NCBI GenBank assembly: GCA_964057225.1 | Contig: OZ059900.1 | Coordinates: 5,032,501 to 5,096,500 of the forward strand | Source: Auanema rhodensis | Taxonomy: Eukaryota; Nematoda; Chromadorea; Rhabditida; Rhabditidae | DNA: 64,000 nucleotides | Direction: 5' to 3' | In this document: positions 37,421-51,510 of the stretch, piece by piece | How the letters are laid out: each line of letters opens with the position of its first letter | Numbering within the stretch: the first letter of the stretch is position 1 | The notes under the pieces: generated by a model | What the model was told of the DNA's origin: nothing | What the model saw: the letters and a program-made list of their open reading frames with translations, nothing else | The model's database searches: none | Made by a program: the position numbers and the translations under genes

Positions 37421-37830
37421 CAATCAAGTTTAAAAAAAAAATTTTTTTTAATTCAGATGTTCACACTCTTTGAAAATGTGTAATAAATGTTTTGAGAGTA
37501 TCGTGAAAACAAGTTGGAAAAAAACTTTTTTTTGGACTTGGAAATTTTTTTTGGACTGTGAGCCATTCGCATGGCTTAATCCTTTAGGAAAGCTACAGCG
37601 CTGACAGATTCAATCAAGTTTAAAAAAAAAAATTTTTTTAATTCAGATGTTCACACTCTTTGAAAATGTGTAATAAATGTTTTGAGAGTATCGTGAAAAC
37701 AAGTTGGAAAAAAACTTTTTTTTGGACTTGGAAATTTTTTTTGGACTGTGAGCCATTCGCATGGCTTAATCCTTGAGGAAAGCTACAGCGCTGACAGATT
37801 CAATCAAGTTTAAAAAAAAATTTTTTTTTA
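37240..37830. repeat. Cassette AAAAATAAAC / TCTGTGAG+TCGTTGAG / GTTCACAC, first of four places
   Basis: The ordered string of an AAAAATAAAC tract, a TTGGGAAAA type II monomer with TCTGTGAG and TCGTTGAG, and a type I monomer with GTTCACAC occurs with GTTCACAC at 37459, 43210, 48389 and 61967. At 37459, 43210 and 61967 a second GTTCACAC copy follows (37649, 43400, 62156); at 48389 it does not. The conserved order shows shared descent of the cassette across 24 kb. Confidence 0.82.
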
Positions 37831-38459
37831 ATTCAGATGTTGACACTCTTTGAAAATGTGTAATAAATGTTTTGAGAGTATCGTGAAAACAAGTTGGAAA
37901 AAAACTTTTTTTTGGACTTGGAAATTTTTTTTGGACTGTGAGCCATTCGCATGGCTTAATCCTTGAGGAAAGCTACAGCGCTGACAGATTCAATCAAGTT
38001 TAAAAAAAAAATTTTTTTTAATTCAGATGTTGACACTCTTTGAAAATGTGTAATAAATGTTTTGAGAGTATCGTGAAAACAAGTTGGAAAAAAACTTTTT
38101 TTTGGACTTGGCAATTTTTTTTGGACTGTGAGCCATTCGCATGGCTTAATCCTTGAGGAAAGCTACAGCGCTGACAGATTCAATCAAGTTTAAAAAAAAA
38201 TTTTTTTTTCAATTCAGATGTTGAAACTCTTTAAAAATGTGTAATAAATGTTTTGAGAGTATCGTGAAAACAAGTTGGGAAAAAATTTTTTTTTGGACTG
38301 TGAGTCATTCGCATGGCTTAATCCTTGAGGAAAGCTACAGCGCTGACAGATTCAATCAAGTTTAAAAATAAATTTTTTTTTTCAATTCAGATGTTGAAAC
38401 TCTTTAAAAATGTGTAAAAAATGTTTTGAGAGTATCGTGAAAACAAGTTGGGAAAAAAA

Positions 38460-41400
38460 TTTTTTTGGGACTTGGAAATTTTTTTTGGACTGTGAGCCAT
38501 TCGCATGGCTTAATCCTTGAGGAAAGCTACAGCGCTGACAGATTCAATCAAGTTTAAAAAAAAATTTTTTTTCAATTCAGATGTTGACACTCTTTGAAAA
38601 TGTGTAATAAATGTTTTGAGAGTATCGTGAAAACAAGTTGGAAAAAAACTTTTTTTTGGACTTGGAAATTTTTTTTGGACTGTGAGCCATTCGCATGGCT
38701 TAATCCTTGAGGAAAGCTACAGCGCTGACAGATTCAATCAAGTTTAAAAAAAAAAATTTTTTTTTCAATTCAGATGTTGAAACTCTTTAAAAATGTGTAA
38801 AAAATGTTTTGAGAGTATCGTGAAAACAAGTTGGAAAAAAATTTTTTTTTGGACTGTGAGTCATTCGCATGGCTTAATCCTTGAGGAAAGCTACAGCGCT
38901 GACAGATTCAATCAAGTTTAAAAATAAATTTTTTTTTTCAATTCAGATGTTGAAACTCTTTAAAAATGTGTAAAAAATGTTTTGAGAGTATCGTGAAAAC
39001 AAGTTGGAAAAAAATTTTTTTGGGACTTGGAAATTTTTTTTGGTCTGTGAGCCATTCGTATGGCTTAATCCTTGAGGAAAGCTACAGCGCTGACAGATTC
39101 AATCAAGTTTAAAAAAAAATTTTTTTTTTCAATTCAGATGTTGAAACTCTTTAAGAATGTGTAAAAAATGTTTTGAGAGTATCGTGAAAACAAGTTGGAA
39201 AAAAATTTTTTTTGGTCTGTGAGCCTTTCGCATGGCTTAATCCTTGAGGAAAGCTACAGCGCTGACAGATTCAATCAAGTTTAAAAAAAAAATTTTTTTT
39301 CAATTCAGATGTTGAAACTCTTTAAAAATGTGTAATAAATGTTTTGAGAGTATCGTGAAAACAAGTTGGAAAAAAACTTTTTTTTGGACTTGGAAATTTT
39401 TTTTGGACTGTGAGCCATTCGCATGGCTTAATCCTTGAGGAAAGCTACAGCGCTGACAGATTCAATCAAGTTTAAAAAAAAATTTTTTTTCAATTCAGAT
39501 GTTGACACTCTTTGAAAATGTGTAATAAATGTTTTGAGAGTATCGTGAAAACAAGTTGTAAAAAAACTTTTTTTTGGACTTGGAAATTTTTTTTGGACTG
39601 TGAGCCATTCGCATGGCTTAATCCTTGAGGAAAGCTACAGCGCTGACAGATTCAATCAAGTTTAAAAAAAAATTTTTTTTCAATTCAGATGTTGACACTC
39701 TTTGAAAATGTGTAATAAATGTTTTGAGAGTATCGTGAAAACAAGTTGGAAAAAAACTTTTTTTTGGACTTGGAAATTTTTTTTGGACTGTGAGCCATTC
39801 GCATGGCTTAATCCTTGAGAAAAGCTACAGCGCTGACAGATTCAATCAAGTTTAAAAAAAAAATTTTTTTTTCAATTCAGATGTTGAAACTCTTTAAAAA
39901 TGTGTAATAAATGTTTTGAGAGTATCGTGAAAACAAGTTGGAAAAAAATTTTTTTTTGGACTGTGAGTCATTCGCATGGCTTAATCCTTGAGGAAAGCTA
40001 CAGCGCTGACAGATTCAATCAAGTTTAAAAATAAACTTTTTTTTTCAATTCAGATGTTGAAACTCTTTAAAAATGTGTAAAAAATGTTTTGAGAGTATCG
40101 TGAAAACAAGTTGGGAAAAAAATTTTTTTGGGACTTGGAAATTTTTTTTGGACTGTGAGCCATTCGCATGGCTTAATCCTTGAGGAAAGCTACAGCGCTG
40201 ACAGATTCAATCAAGTTTAAAAAAAAATTTTTTTTCAATTCAGATGTTGACACTCTTTGAAAATGTGTAATAAATGTTTTGAGAGTATCGTGAAAACAAG
40301 TTGGAAAAAAACTTTTTTTTGGACTTGGAAATTTTTTTTGGACTGTGAGCCATTCGCATGGCTTAATCCTTGAGGAAAGCTACAGCGCTGACAGATTCAA
40401 TCAAGTTTAAAAAAAAAAATTTTTTTTTCAATTCAGATGTTGAAACTCTTTAAAAATGTGTAAAAAATGTTTTGAGAGTATCGTGAAAACAAGTTGGAAA
40501 AAAATTTTTTTTTGGACTGTGAGTCATTCGCATGGCTTAATCCTTGAGGAAAGCTACAGCGCTGACAGATTCAATCAAGTTTAAAAATAAATTTTTTTTT
40601 TCAATTCAGATGTTGAAACTCTTTAAAAATGTGTAAAAAATGTTTTGAGAGTATCGTGAAAACAAGTTGGAAAAAAATTTTTTTGGGACTTGGAAATTTT
40701 TTTTGGTCTGTGAGCCATTCGTATGGCTTAATCCTTGAGGAAAGCTACAGCGCTGACAGATTCAATCAAGTTTAAAAAAAAATTTTTTTTTTCAATTCAG
40801 ATGTTGAAACTCTTTAAGAATGTGTAAAAAATGTTTTGAGAGTATCGTGAAAACAAGTTGGAAAAAAATTTTTTTTGGTCTGTGAGCCTTTCGCATGGCT
40901 TAATCCTTGAGGAAAGCTACAGCGCTGACAGATTCAATCAAGTTTAAAAAAAAAATTTTTTTTCAATTCAGATGTTGAAACTCTTTAAAAATGTGTAATA
41001 AATGTTTTGAGAGTATCGTGAAAACAAGTTGGAAAAAAACTTTTTTTTGGACTTGGAAATTTTTTTTGGACTGTGAGCCATTCGCATGGCTTAATCCTTG
41101 AGGAAAGCTACAGCGCTGACAGATTCAATCAAGTTTAAAAAAAAATTTTTTTTCAATTCAGATGTTGACACTCTTTGAAAATGTGTAATAAATGTTTTGA
41201 GAGTATCGTGAAAACAAGTTGGAAAAAAACTTTTTTTTGGACTTGGAAATTTTTTTTGGACTGTGAGCCATTCGCATGGCTTAATCCTTGAGGAAAGCTA
41301 CAGCGCTGACAGATTCAATCAAGTTTAAAAATAAACTTTTTTTTTCAATTCAGATGTTGAAACTCTTTAAAAATGTGTAAAAAATGTTTTGAGAGTATCG

Positions 41401-42631
41401 TGAAAACAAGTTGGGAAAAAAATTTTTTTGGGACTTGGAAATTTTTTTTGGACTGTGAGCCATTCGCATGGCTTAATCCTTGAGGAAAGCTACAGCGCTG
41501 ACAGATTCAATCAAGTTTAAAAAAAAATTTTTTTTCAATTCAGATGTTGACACTCTTTGAAAATGTGTAATAAATGTTTTGAGAGTATCGTGAAAACAAG
41601 TTGGAAAAAAACTTTTTTTTGGACTTGGAAATTTTTTTTGGACTGTGAGCCATTCGCATGGCTTAATCCTTGAGGAAAGCTACAGCGCTGACAGATTCAA
41701 TCAAGTTTAAAAAAAAAAATTTTTTTTTCAATTCAGATGTTGAAACTCTTTAAAAATGTGTAAAAAATGTTTTGAGAGTATCGTGAAAACAAGTTGGAAA
41801 AAAATTTTTTTTTGGACTGTGAGTCATTCGCATGGCTTAATCCTTGAGGAAAGCTACAGCGCTGACAGATTCAATCAAGTTTAAAAATAAATTTTTTTTT
41901 TCAATTCAGATGTTGAAACTCTTTAAAAATGTGTAAAAAATGTTTTGAGAGTATCGTGAAAACAAGTTGGAAAAAAATTTTTTTGGGACTTGGAAATTTT
42001 TTTTGGTCTGTGAGCCATTCGTATGGCTTAATCCTTGAGGAAAGCTACAGCGCTGACAGATTCAATCAAGTTTAAAAAAAAATTTTTTTTTTCAATTCAG
42101 ATGTTGAAACTCTTTAAGAATGTGTAAAAAATGTTTTGAGAGTATCGTGAAAACAAGTTGGAAAAAAATTTTTTTTGGTCTGTGAGCCTTTCGCATGGCT
42201 TAATCCTTGAGGAAAGCTACAGCGCTGACAGATTCAATCAAGTTTAAAAAAAAAATTTTTTTTCAATTCAGATGTTGAAACTCTTTAAAAATGTGTAATA
42301 AATGTTTTGAGAGTATCGTGAAAACAAGTTGGAAAAAAACTTTTTTTTGGACTTGGAAATTTTTTTTGGACTGTGAGCCATTCGCATGGCTTAATCCTTG
42401 AGGAAAGCTACAGCGCTGACAGATTCAATCAAGTTTAAAAAAAAATTTTTTTTCAATTCAGATGTTGACACTCTTTGAAAATGTGTAATAAATGTTTTGA
42501 GAGTATCGTGAAAACAAGTTGGAAAAAAACTTTTTTTTGGACTTGGAAATTTTTTTTGGACTGTGAGCCATTCGCATGGCTTAATCCTTGAGGAAAGCTA
42601 CAGCGCTGACAGATTCAATCAAGTTTAAAAA
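38460..42631. repeat. HOR domain with 1663-bp and 1300-bp lags; exact 1300-bp heptamer duplication at 39969-42631
   Basis: The rare loop variant CATTCGTATGG lies at 39058, 40721 and 42021, and CTTTAAGAATG at 39149, 40812 and 42112, giving lags of 1663 then 1300. At lag 1300 the copies agree from about 39969 (after a GAGTC/GAGCC difference) to 41331/42631, where AAAAATAAAC meets A9T8. That is about 2.05 units of a seven-monomer repeat. The 1663-bp version has two extra type I copies in the left block. The J monomers here are short (no ACTTGGAAAT), unlike those beyond 44 kb. Confidence 0.88.
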
Positions 42632-45600
42632 AAAATTTTTTTTCAATTCAGATGTTGACACTCTTTGAAAATGTGTAATAAATGTTTTGAGAGTATCGTG
42701 AAAACAAGTTGGAAAAAAACTTTTTTTTGGACTTGGAAATTTTTTTTGGACTGTGAGCCATTCGCATGGCTTAATCCTTGAGGAAAGCTACAGCGCTGAC
42801 AGATTCAATCAAGTTTAAAAAAAAAATTTTTTTTTCAATTCAGATGTTGAAACTCTTTAAAAATGTGTAATAAATGTTTTGAGAGTATCGTGAAAACAAG
42901 TTGGAAAAAAATTTTTTTTTGGACTGTGAGTCATTCGCATGGCTTAATCCTTGAGGAAAGCTACAGCGCTGACAGATTCAATCAAGTTTAAAAATAAACT
43001 TTTTTTTTCAATTCAGATGTTGAAACTCTTTAAAAATGTGTAAAAAATGTTTTGAGAGTATCGTGAAAACAAGTTGGGAAAAAAATTTTTTTTTGGACTT
43101 GGAAATTTTTTTTGGTCTGTGAGCCATTCGCATGGCTTAATCGTTGAGGAAAGCTACAGCGCTGACAGATTCAATCAAGTTTAAAAAAAAAATTTTTTTT
43201 AATTCAGATGTTCACACTCTTTGAAAATGTGTAATAAATGTTTTGAGAGTATCGTGAAAACAAGTTGGAAAAAAACTTTTTTTTGGACTTGGAAATTTTT
43301 TTTGGACTGTGAGCCATTCGCATGGCTTAATCCTTTAGGAAAGCTACAGCGCTGACAGATTCAATCAAGTTTAAAAAAAAAATTTTTTTAAATTCAGATG
43401 TTCACACTCTTTGAAAATGTGTAATAAATGTTTTGAGAGTATCGTGAAAACAAGTTGGAAAAAAACTTTTTTTTGGACTTGGAAATTTTTTTTGGACTGT
43501 GAGCCATTCGCATGGCTTAATCCTTGAGGAAAGCTACAGCGCTGACAGATTCAATCAAGTTTAAAAAAAAATTTTTTTTTAATTCAGATGTTGACACTCT
43601 TTGAAAATGTGTAATAAATGTTTTGAGAGTATCGTGAAAACAAGTTGGAAAAAACTTTTTTTTGGACTTGGAAATTTTTTTTGGACTGTGAGCCATTCGC
43701 ATGGCTTAATCCTTGAGGAAAGCTACAGCGCTGACAGATTCAATCAAGTTTAAAAAAAAATTTTTTTTTCAATTCAGATGTTGAAACTCTTTAAAAATGT
43801 GTAATAAATGTTTTGAGAGTATCGTGAAAACAAGTTGGAAAAAAATTTTTTTTGGACTGTGAGTCATTCGCATGGCTTAATCCTTGAGAAAAGCTACAGC
43901 GCTGACAGATTCAATCAAGTTTAAAAATAAATTTTTTTTTCCAATTCAGATGTTGAAACTCTTTAAAAATGTGTAAAAAATGTTTTGAGAGTACCGTGAA
44001 AACAAGTTGGGAAAAAAATTTTTTTGGGACTTGGAAATTTTTTTTGGACTGTGAGCCATTCGCATGGCTTAATCCTTGAGGAAAGCTACAGCGCTGACAG
44101 ATTCAATCAAGTTTAAAAAAAAATTTTTTTTCAATTCAGATGTTGACACTCTTTGAAAATGTGTAATAAATGTTTTGAGAGTATCGTGAAAACAAGTTGG
44201 AAAAAAACTTTTTTTTGGACTTGGAAATTTTTTTTGGACTGTGAGCCATTCGCATGGCTTAATCCTTGAGGAAAGCTACAGCGCTGACAGATTCAATCAA
44301 GTTTAAAAAAAAAAATTTTTTTTTCAATTCAGATGTTGAAACTCTTTGAAAATGTGTAATAAATGTTTTGAGAGTATCGTGAAAACAAGTTGGAAAAAAA
44401 TTTTTTTTTGGACTGTGAGTCATTCGCATGGCTTAATCCTTGAGGAAAGCTACAGCGCTGACAGATTCAATCAAGTTTAAAAAAAAAAATTTTTTTTTCA
44501 ATTCAGATGTTGAAACTCTTTAAAAATGTGTAATAAATGTTTTGAGAGTATCGTGAAAACAAGTTGGAAAAAAATTTTTTTTTGGACTGTGAGTCATTCG
44601 CATGGCTTAATCCTTGAGGAAAGCTACAGCGCTGACAGATTCAATCAAGTTTAAAAAAAAATTTTTTTTTTCAATTCAGATGTTGAAACTCTTTAAGAAT
44701 GTGTAAAAAATGTTTTGAGAGTATCGTGAAAACAAGTTGGAAAAAAATTTTTTTTTGGACTTGGAAATTTTTTTTGGTCTGTGAGCCTTTCGCATGGCTT
44801 AATCCTTGAGGAAAGCTACAGCGCTGACAGATTCAATCAAGTTTAAAAAAAAAATTTTTTTTCAATTCAGATGTTGAAACTCTTTAAAAATGTGTAATAA
44901 ATGTTTTGAGAGTATCGTGAAAACAAGTTGGAAAAAAATTTTTTTTTGGACTGTGAGTCATTCGCATGGCTTAATCCTTGAGGAAAGCTACAGCGCTGAC
45001 AGATTCAATCAAGTTTAAAAAAAAATTTTTTTTTTCAATTCAGATGTTGAAACTCTTTAAGAATGTGTAAAAAATGTTTTGAGAGTATCGTGAAAACAAG
45101 TTGGAAAAAAATTTTTTTTTGGACTTGGAAATTTTTTTTGGTCTGTGAGCCTTTCGCATGGCTTAATCCTTGAGGAAAGCTACAGCGCTGACAGATTCAA
45201 TCAAGTTTAAAAAAAAAATTTTTTTTCAATTCAGATGTTGAAACTCTTTAAAAATGTGTAATAAATGTTTTGAGAGTATCGTGAAAACAAGTTGGAAAAA
45301 AACTTTTTTTTGGACTTGGAAATTTTTTTTGGACTGTGAGCCATTCGCATGGCTTAATCCTTGAGGAAAGCTACAGCGCTGACAGATTCAATCAAGTTTA
45401 AAAAAAAATTTTTTTTCAATTCAGATGTTGACACTCTTTGAAAATGTGTAATAAATGTTTTGAGAGTATCGTGAAAACAAGTTGGAAAAAAACTTTTTTT
45501 TGGACTTGGAAATTTTTTTTGGACTGTGAGCCATTCGCATGGCTTAATCCTTGAGGAAAGCTACAGCGCTGACAGATTCAATCAAGTTTAAAAAAAAATT

Positions 45601-48600
45601 TTTTTTCAATTCAGATGTTGACACTCTTTGAAAATGTGTAATAAATGTTTTGAGAGTATCGTGAAAACAAGTTGGAAAAAAACTTTTTTTTGGACTTGGA
45701 AATTTTTTTTGGACTGTGAGCCATTCGCATGGCTTAATCCTTGAGGAAAGCTACAGCGCTGACAGATTCAATCAAGTTTAAAAAAAAAATTTTTTTTTCA
45801 ATTCAGATGTTGAAACTCTTTAAAAATGTGTAATAAATGTTTTGAGAGTATCGTGAAAACAAGTTGGAAAAAAATTTTTTTTTGGACTGTGAGTCATTCG
45901 CATGGCTTAATCCTTGAGGAAAGCTACAGCGCTGACAGATTCAATCAAGTTTAAAAAAAAATTTTTTTTTTCAATTCAGATGTTGAAACTCTTTAAGAAT
46001 GTGTAAAAAATGTTTTGAGAGTATCGTGAAAACAAGTTGGAAAAAAATTTTTTTTGGTCTGTGAGCCTTTCGCATGGCTTAATCCTTGAGGAAAGCTACA
46101 GCGCTGACAGATTCAATCAAGTTTAAAAAAAAAATTTTTTTTCAATTCAGATGTTGAAACTCTTTAAAAATGTGTAATAAATGTTTTGAGAGTATCGTGA
46201 AAACAAGTTGGAAAAAAACTTTTTTTTGGACTTGGAAATTTTTTTTGGACTGTGAGCCATTCGCATGGCTTAATCCTTGAGGAAAGCTACAGCGCTGACA
46301 GATTCAATCAAGTTTAAAAAAAAATTTTTTTTCAATTCAGATGTTGACACTCTTTGAAAATGTGTAATAAATGTTTTGAGAGTATCGTGAAAACAAGTTG
46401 GAAAAAAACTTTTTTTTGGACTTGGAAATTTTTTTTGGACTGTGAGCCATTCGCATGGCTTAATCCTTGAGGAAAGCTACAGCGCTGACAGATTCAATCA
46501 AGTTTAAAAATAAACTTTTTTTTTCAATTCAGATGTTGAAACTCTTTAAAAATGTGTAAAAAATGTTTTGAGAGTATCGTGAAAACAAGTTGGGAAAAAA
46601 ATTTTTTTGGGACTTGGAAATTTTTTTTGGACTGTGAGCCATTCGCATGGCTTAATCCTTGAGGAAAGCTACAGCGCTGACAGATTCAATCAAGTTTAAA
46701 AAAAAATTTTTTTTCAATTCAGATGTTGACACTCTTTGAAAATGTGTAATAAATGTTTTGAGAGTATCGTGAAAACAAGTTGGAAAAAAACTTTTTTTTG
46801 GACTTGGAAATTTTTTTTGGACTGTGAGCCATTCGCATGGCTTAATCCTTGAGGAAAGCTACAGCGCTGACAGATTCAATCAAGTTTAAAAAAAAAAATT
46901 TTTTTTTCAATTCAGATGTTGAAACTCTTTAAAAATGTGTAAAAAATGTTTTGAGAGTATCGTGAAAACAAGTTGGAAAAAAATTTTTTTTTGGACTGTG
47001 AGTCATTCGCATGGCTTAATCCTTGAGGAAAGCTACAGCGCTGACAGATTCAATCAAGTTTAAAAATAAATTTTTTTTTTCAATTCAGATGTTGAAACTC
47101 TTTAAAAATGTGTAAAAAATGTTTTGAGAGTATCGTGAAAACAAGTTGGAAAAAAATTTTTTTGGGACTTGGAAATTTTTTTTGGTCTGTGAGCCATTCG
47201 TATGGCTTAATCCTTGAGGAAAGCTACAGCGCTGACAGATTCAATCAAGTTTAAAAAAAAATTTTTTTTTTCAATTCAGATGTTGAAACTCTTTAAGAAT
47301 GTGTAAAAAATGTTTTGAGAGTATCGTGAAAACAAGTTGGAAAAAAATTTTTTTTGGTCTGTGAGCCTTTCGCATGGCTTAATCCTTGAGGAAAGCTACA
47401 GCGCTGACAGATTCAATCAAGTTTAAAAAAAAAATTTTTTTTCAATTCAGATGTTGAAACTCTTTAAAAATGTGTAATAAATGTTTTGAGAGTATCGTGA
47501 AAACAAGTTGGAAAAAAACTTTTTTTTGGACTTGGAAATTTTTTTTGGACTGTGAGCCATTCGCATGGCTTAATCCTTGAGGAAAGCTACAGCGCTGACA
47601 GATTCAATCAAGTTTAAAAAAAAATTTTTTTTCAATTCAGATGTTGACACTCTTTGAAAATGTGTAATAAATGTTTTGAGAGTATCGTGAAAACAAGTTG
47701 GAAAAAAACTTTTTTTTGGACTTGGAAATTTTTTTTGGACTGTGAGCCATTCGCATGGCTTGATCCTTGAGGAAAGCTACAGCGCTGACAGATTCAATCA
47801 AGTTTAAAAAAAAATTTTTTTTCAATTCAGATGTTGACACTCTTTGAAAATGTGTAATAAATGTTTTGAGAGTATCGTGAAAACAAGTTGGAAAAAAACT
47901 TTTTTTTGGACTTGGAAATTTTTTTTGGACTGTGAGCCATTCGCATGGCTTAATCCTTGAGGAAAGCTACAGCGCTGACAGATTCAATCAAGTTTAAAAA
48001 AAAAATTTTTTTTTCAATTCAGATGTTGAAACTCTTTAAAAATGTGTAATAAATGTTTTGAGAGTATCGTGAAAACAAGTTGGAAAAAAATTTTTTTTTG
48101 GACTGTGAGTCATTCGCATGGCTTAATCCTTGAGGAAAGCTACAGCGCTGACAGATTCAATCAAGTTTAAAAATAAACTTTTTTTTTCAATTCAGATGTT
48201 GAAACTCTTTAAAAATGTGTAAAAAATGTTTTGAGAGTATCGTGAAAACAAGTTGGGAAAAAAATTTTTTTTTGGACTTGGAAATTTTTTTTGGTCTGTG
48301 AGCCATTCGCATGGCTTAATCGTTGAGGAAAGCTACAGCGCTGACAGATTCAATCAAGTTTAAAAAAAAAATTTTTTTTAATTCAGATGTTCACACTCTT
48401 TGAAAATGTGTAATAAATGTTTTGAGAGTATCGTGAAAACAAGTTGGAAAAAAACTTTTTTTTGGACTTGGAAATTTTTTTTGGACTGTGAGCCATTCGC
48501 ATGGCTTAATCCTTGAGGAAAGCTACAGCGCTGACAGATTCAATCAAGTTTAAAAAAAAATTTTTTTTTAATTCAGATGTTGACACTCTTTGAAAATGTG

Positions 48601-51510
48601 TAATAAATGTTTTGAGAGTATCGTGAAAACAAGTTGGAAAAAACTTTTTTTTGGACTTGGAAATTTTTTTTGGACTGTGAGCCATTCGCATGGCTTAATC
48701 CTTGAGGAAAGCTACAGCGCTGACAGATTCAATCAAGTTTAAAAAAAAATTTTTTTTTCAATTCAGATGTTGAAACTCTTTAAAAATGTGTAATAAATGT
48801 TTTGAGAGTATCGTGAAAACAAGTTGGAAAAAAATTTTTTTTGGACTGTGAGTCATTCGCATGGCTTAATCCTTGAGGAAAGCTACAGCGCTGACAGATT
48901 CAATCAAGTTTAAAAATAAATTTTTTTTTCCAATTCAGATGTTGAAACTCTTTAAAAATGTGTAAAAAATGTTTTGAGAGTACCGTGAAAACAAGTTGGG
49001 AAAAAAATTTTTTTGGGACTTGGAAATTTTTTTTGGACTGTGAGCCATTCGCATGGCTTAATCCTTGAGGAAAGCTACAGCGCTGACAGATTCAATCAAG
49101 TTTAAAAAAAAATTTTTTTTCAATTCAGATGTTGACACTCTTTGAAAATGTGTAATAAATGTTTTGAGAGTATCGTGAAAACAAGTTGGAAAAAAACTTT
49201 TTTTTGGACTTGGAAATTTTTTTTGGACTGTGAGCCATTCGCATGGCTTAATCCTTGAGGAAAGCTACAGCGCTGACAGATTCAATCAAGTTTAAAAAAA
49301 AAAATTTTTTTTTCAATTCAGATGTTGAAACTCTTTAAAAATGTGTAATAAATGTTTTGAGAGTATCGTGAAAACAAGTTGGAAAAAAATTTTTTTTTGG
49401 ACTGTGAGTCATTCGCATGGCTTAATCCTTGAGGAAAGCTACAGCGCTGACAGATTCAATCAAGTTTAAAAAAAAAAATTTTTTTTTCAATTCAGATGTT
49501 GAAACTCTTTAAAAATGTGTAATAAATGTTTTGAGAGTATCGTGAAAACAAGTTGGAAAAAAATTTTTTTTTGGACTGTGAGTCATTCGCATGGCTTAAT
49601 CCTTGAGGAAAGCTACAGCGCTGACAGATTCAATCAAGTTTAAAAAAAAATTTTTTTTTTCAATTCAGATGTTGAAACTCTTTAAGAATGTGTAAAAAAT
49701 GTTTTGAGAGTATCGTGAAAACAAGTTGGAAAAAAATTTTTTTTTGGACTTGGAAATTTTTTTTGGTCTGTGAGCCTTTCGCATGGCTTAATCCTTGAGG
49801 AAAGCTACAGCGCTGACAGATTCAATCAAGTTTAAAAAAAAAATTTTTTTTCAATTCAGATGTTGAAACTCTTTAAAAATGTGTAATAAATGTTTTGAGA
49901 GTATCGTGAAAACAAGTTGGAAAAAAATTTTTTTTTGGACTGTGAGTCATTCGCATGGCTTAATCCTTGAGGAAAGCTACAGCGCTGACAGATTCAATCA
50001 AGTTTAAAAAAAAATTTTTTTTTTCAATTCAGATGTTGAAACTCTTTAAGAATGTGTAAAAAATGTTTTGAGAGTATCGTGAAAACAAGTTGGAAAAAAA
50101 TTTTTTTTTGGACTTGGAAATTTTTTTTGGTCTGTGAGCCTTTCGCATGGCTTAATCCTTGAGGAAAGCTACAGCGCTGACAGATTCAATCAAGTTTAAA
50201 AAAAAATTTTTTTTTCAATTCAGATGTTGAAACTCTTTAAAAATGTGTAATAAATGTTTTGAGAGTATCGTGAAAACAAGTTGGAAAAAAACTTTTTTTT
50301 GGACTTGGAAATTTTTTTTGGACTGTGAGCCATTCGCATGGCTTAATCCTTGAGGAAAGCTACAGCGCTGACAGATTCAATCAAGTTTAAAAAAAAATTT
50401 TTTTTCAATTCAGATGTTGACACTCTTTGAAAATGTGTAATAAATGTTTTGAGAGTATCGTGAAAACAAGTTGGAAAAAAACTTTTTTTTGGACTTGGAA
50501 ATTTTTTTTGGACTGTGAGCCATTCGCATGGCTTAATCCTTGAGGAAAGCTACAGCGCTGACAGATTCAATCAAGTTTAAAAAAAAATTTTTTTTCAATT
50601 CAGATGTTGACACTCTTTGAAAATGTGTAATAAATGTTTTGAGAGTATCGTGAAAACAAGTTGGAAAAAAACTTTTTTTTGGACTTGGAAATTTTTTTTG
50701 GACTGTGAGCCATTCGCATGGCTTAATCCTTGAGGAAAGCTACAGCGCTGACAGATTCAATCAAGTTTAAAAAAAAAATTTTTTTTTCAATTCAGATGTT
50801 GAAACTCTTTAAAAATGTGTAATAAATGTTTTGAGAGTATCGTGAAAACAAGTTGGAAAAAAATTTTTTTTTGGACTGTGAGTCATTCGCATGGCTTAAT
50901 CCTTGAGGAAAGCTACAGCGCTGACAGATTCAATCAAGTTTAAAAAAAAATTTTTTTTTTCAATTCAGATGTTGAAACTCTTTAAGAATGTGTAAAAAAT
51001 GTTTTGAGAGTATCGTGAAAACAAGTTGGAAAAAAATTTTTTTTTGGACTTGGAAATTTTTTTTGGTCTGTGAGCCTTTCGCATGGCTTAATCCTTGAGG
51101 AAAGCTACAGCGCTGACAGATTCAATCAAGTTTAAAAAAAAAATTTTTTTTCAATTCAGATGTTGAAACTCTTTAAAAATGTGTAATAAATGTTTTGAGA
51201 GTATCGTGAAAACAAGTTGGAAAAAAACTTTTTTTTGGACTTGGAAATTTTTTTTGGACTGTGAGCCATTCGCATGGCTTAATCCTTGAGGAAAGCTACA
51301 GCGCTGACAGATTCAATCAAGTTTAAAAAAAAATTTTTTTTCAATTCAGATGTTGACACTCTTTGAAAATGTGTAATAAATGTTTTGAGAGTATCGTGAA
51401 AACAAGTTGGAAAAAAACTTTTTTTTGGACATGGAAATTTTTTTTGGACTGTGAGCCATTCGCATGGCTTAATCCTTGAGGAAAGCTACAGCGCTGACAG
51501 ATTCAATCAA
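40800..51510. repeat. Large tandem segmental duplication of about 5.2 kb (lag 5179, then 4989, then 5009 bp)
   Basis: The segment 40.8-46.5 kb matches 46.0-51.5 kb. Lag 5179 holds at 40970/46149, 42021/47200, 42112/47291 and 43210/48389. Lag 4989 holds at 43400/48389, 43991/48980 (GTACCGTG marker), 44691/49680, 45055/50044 and 45991/50980, because the right copy lacks one 190-bp GTTCACAC monomer. Near 46050/51050 the left J copy is short and the right is long, moving the lag to about 5009 at 46149/51158. The match ends where AAAAATAAAC (46507) meets a plain tract (about 51516). Confidence 0.9.

Noticed and set aside
43517-43702. 61-codon open frame on the minus strand, also at 48506-48691
   Set aside because: It is a chance frame across satellite monomers. 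It opens only because one A is missing from the A-run near 43650 (six instead of seven). The second copy is the same stretch repeated by the 4989-bp-lag duplication, so its conservation reflects duplication and not selection. The lysine/phenylalanine-rich product is what A/T tracts encode.
47637-47840. 67-codon open frame on the minus strand
   Set aside because: Also satellite sequence. It exists because GGCTTAATCC became GGCTTGATCC near 47761, removing a minus-strand stop. No start context, homology or neighbouring gene supports it.
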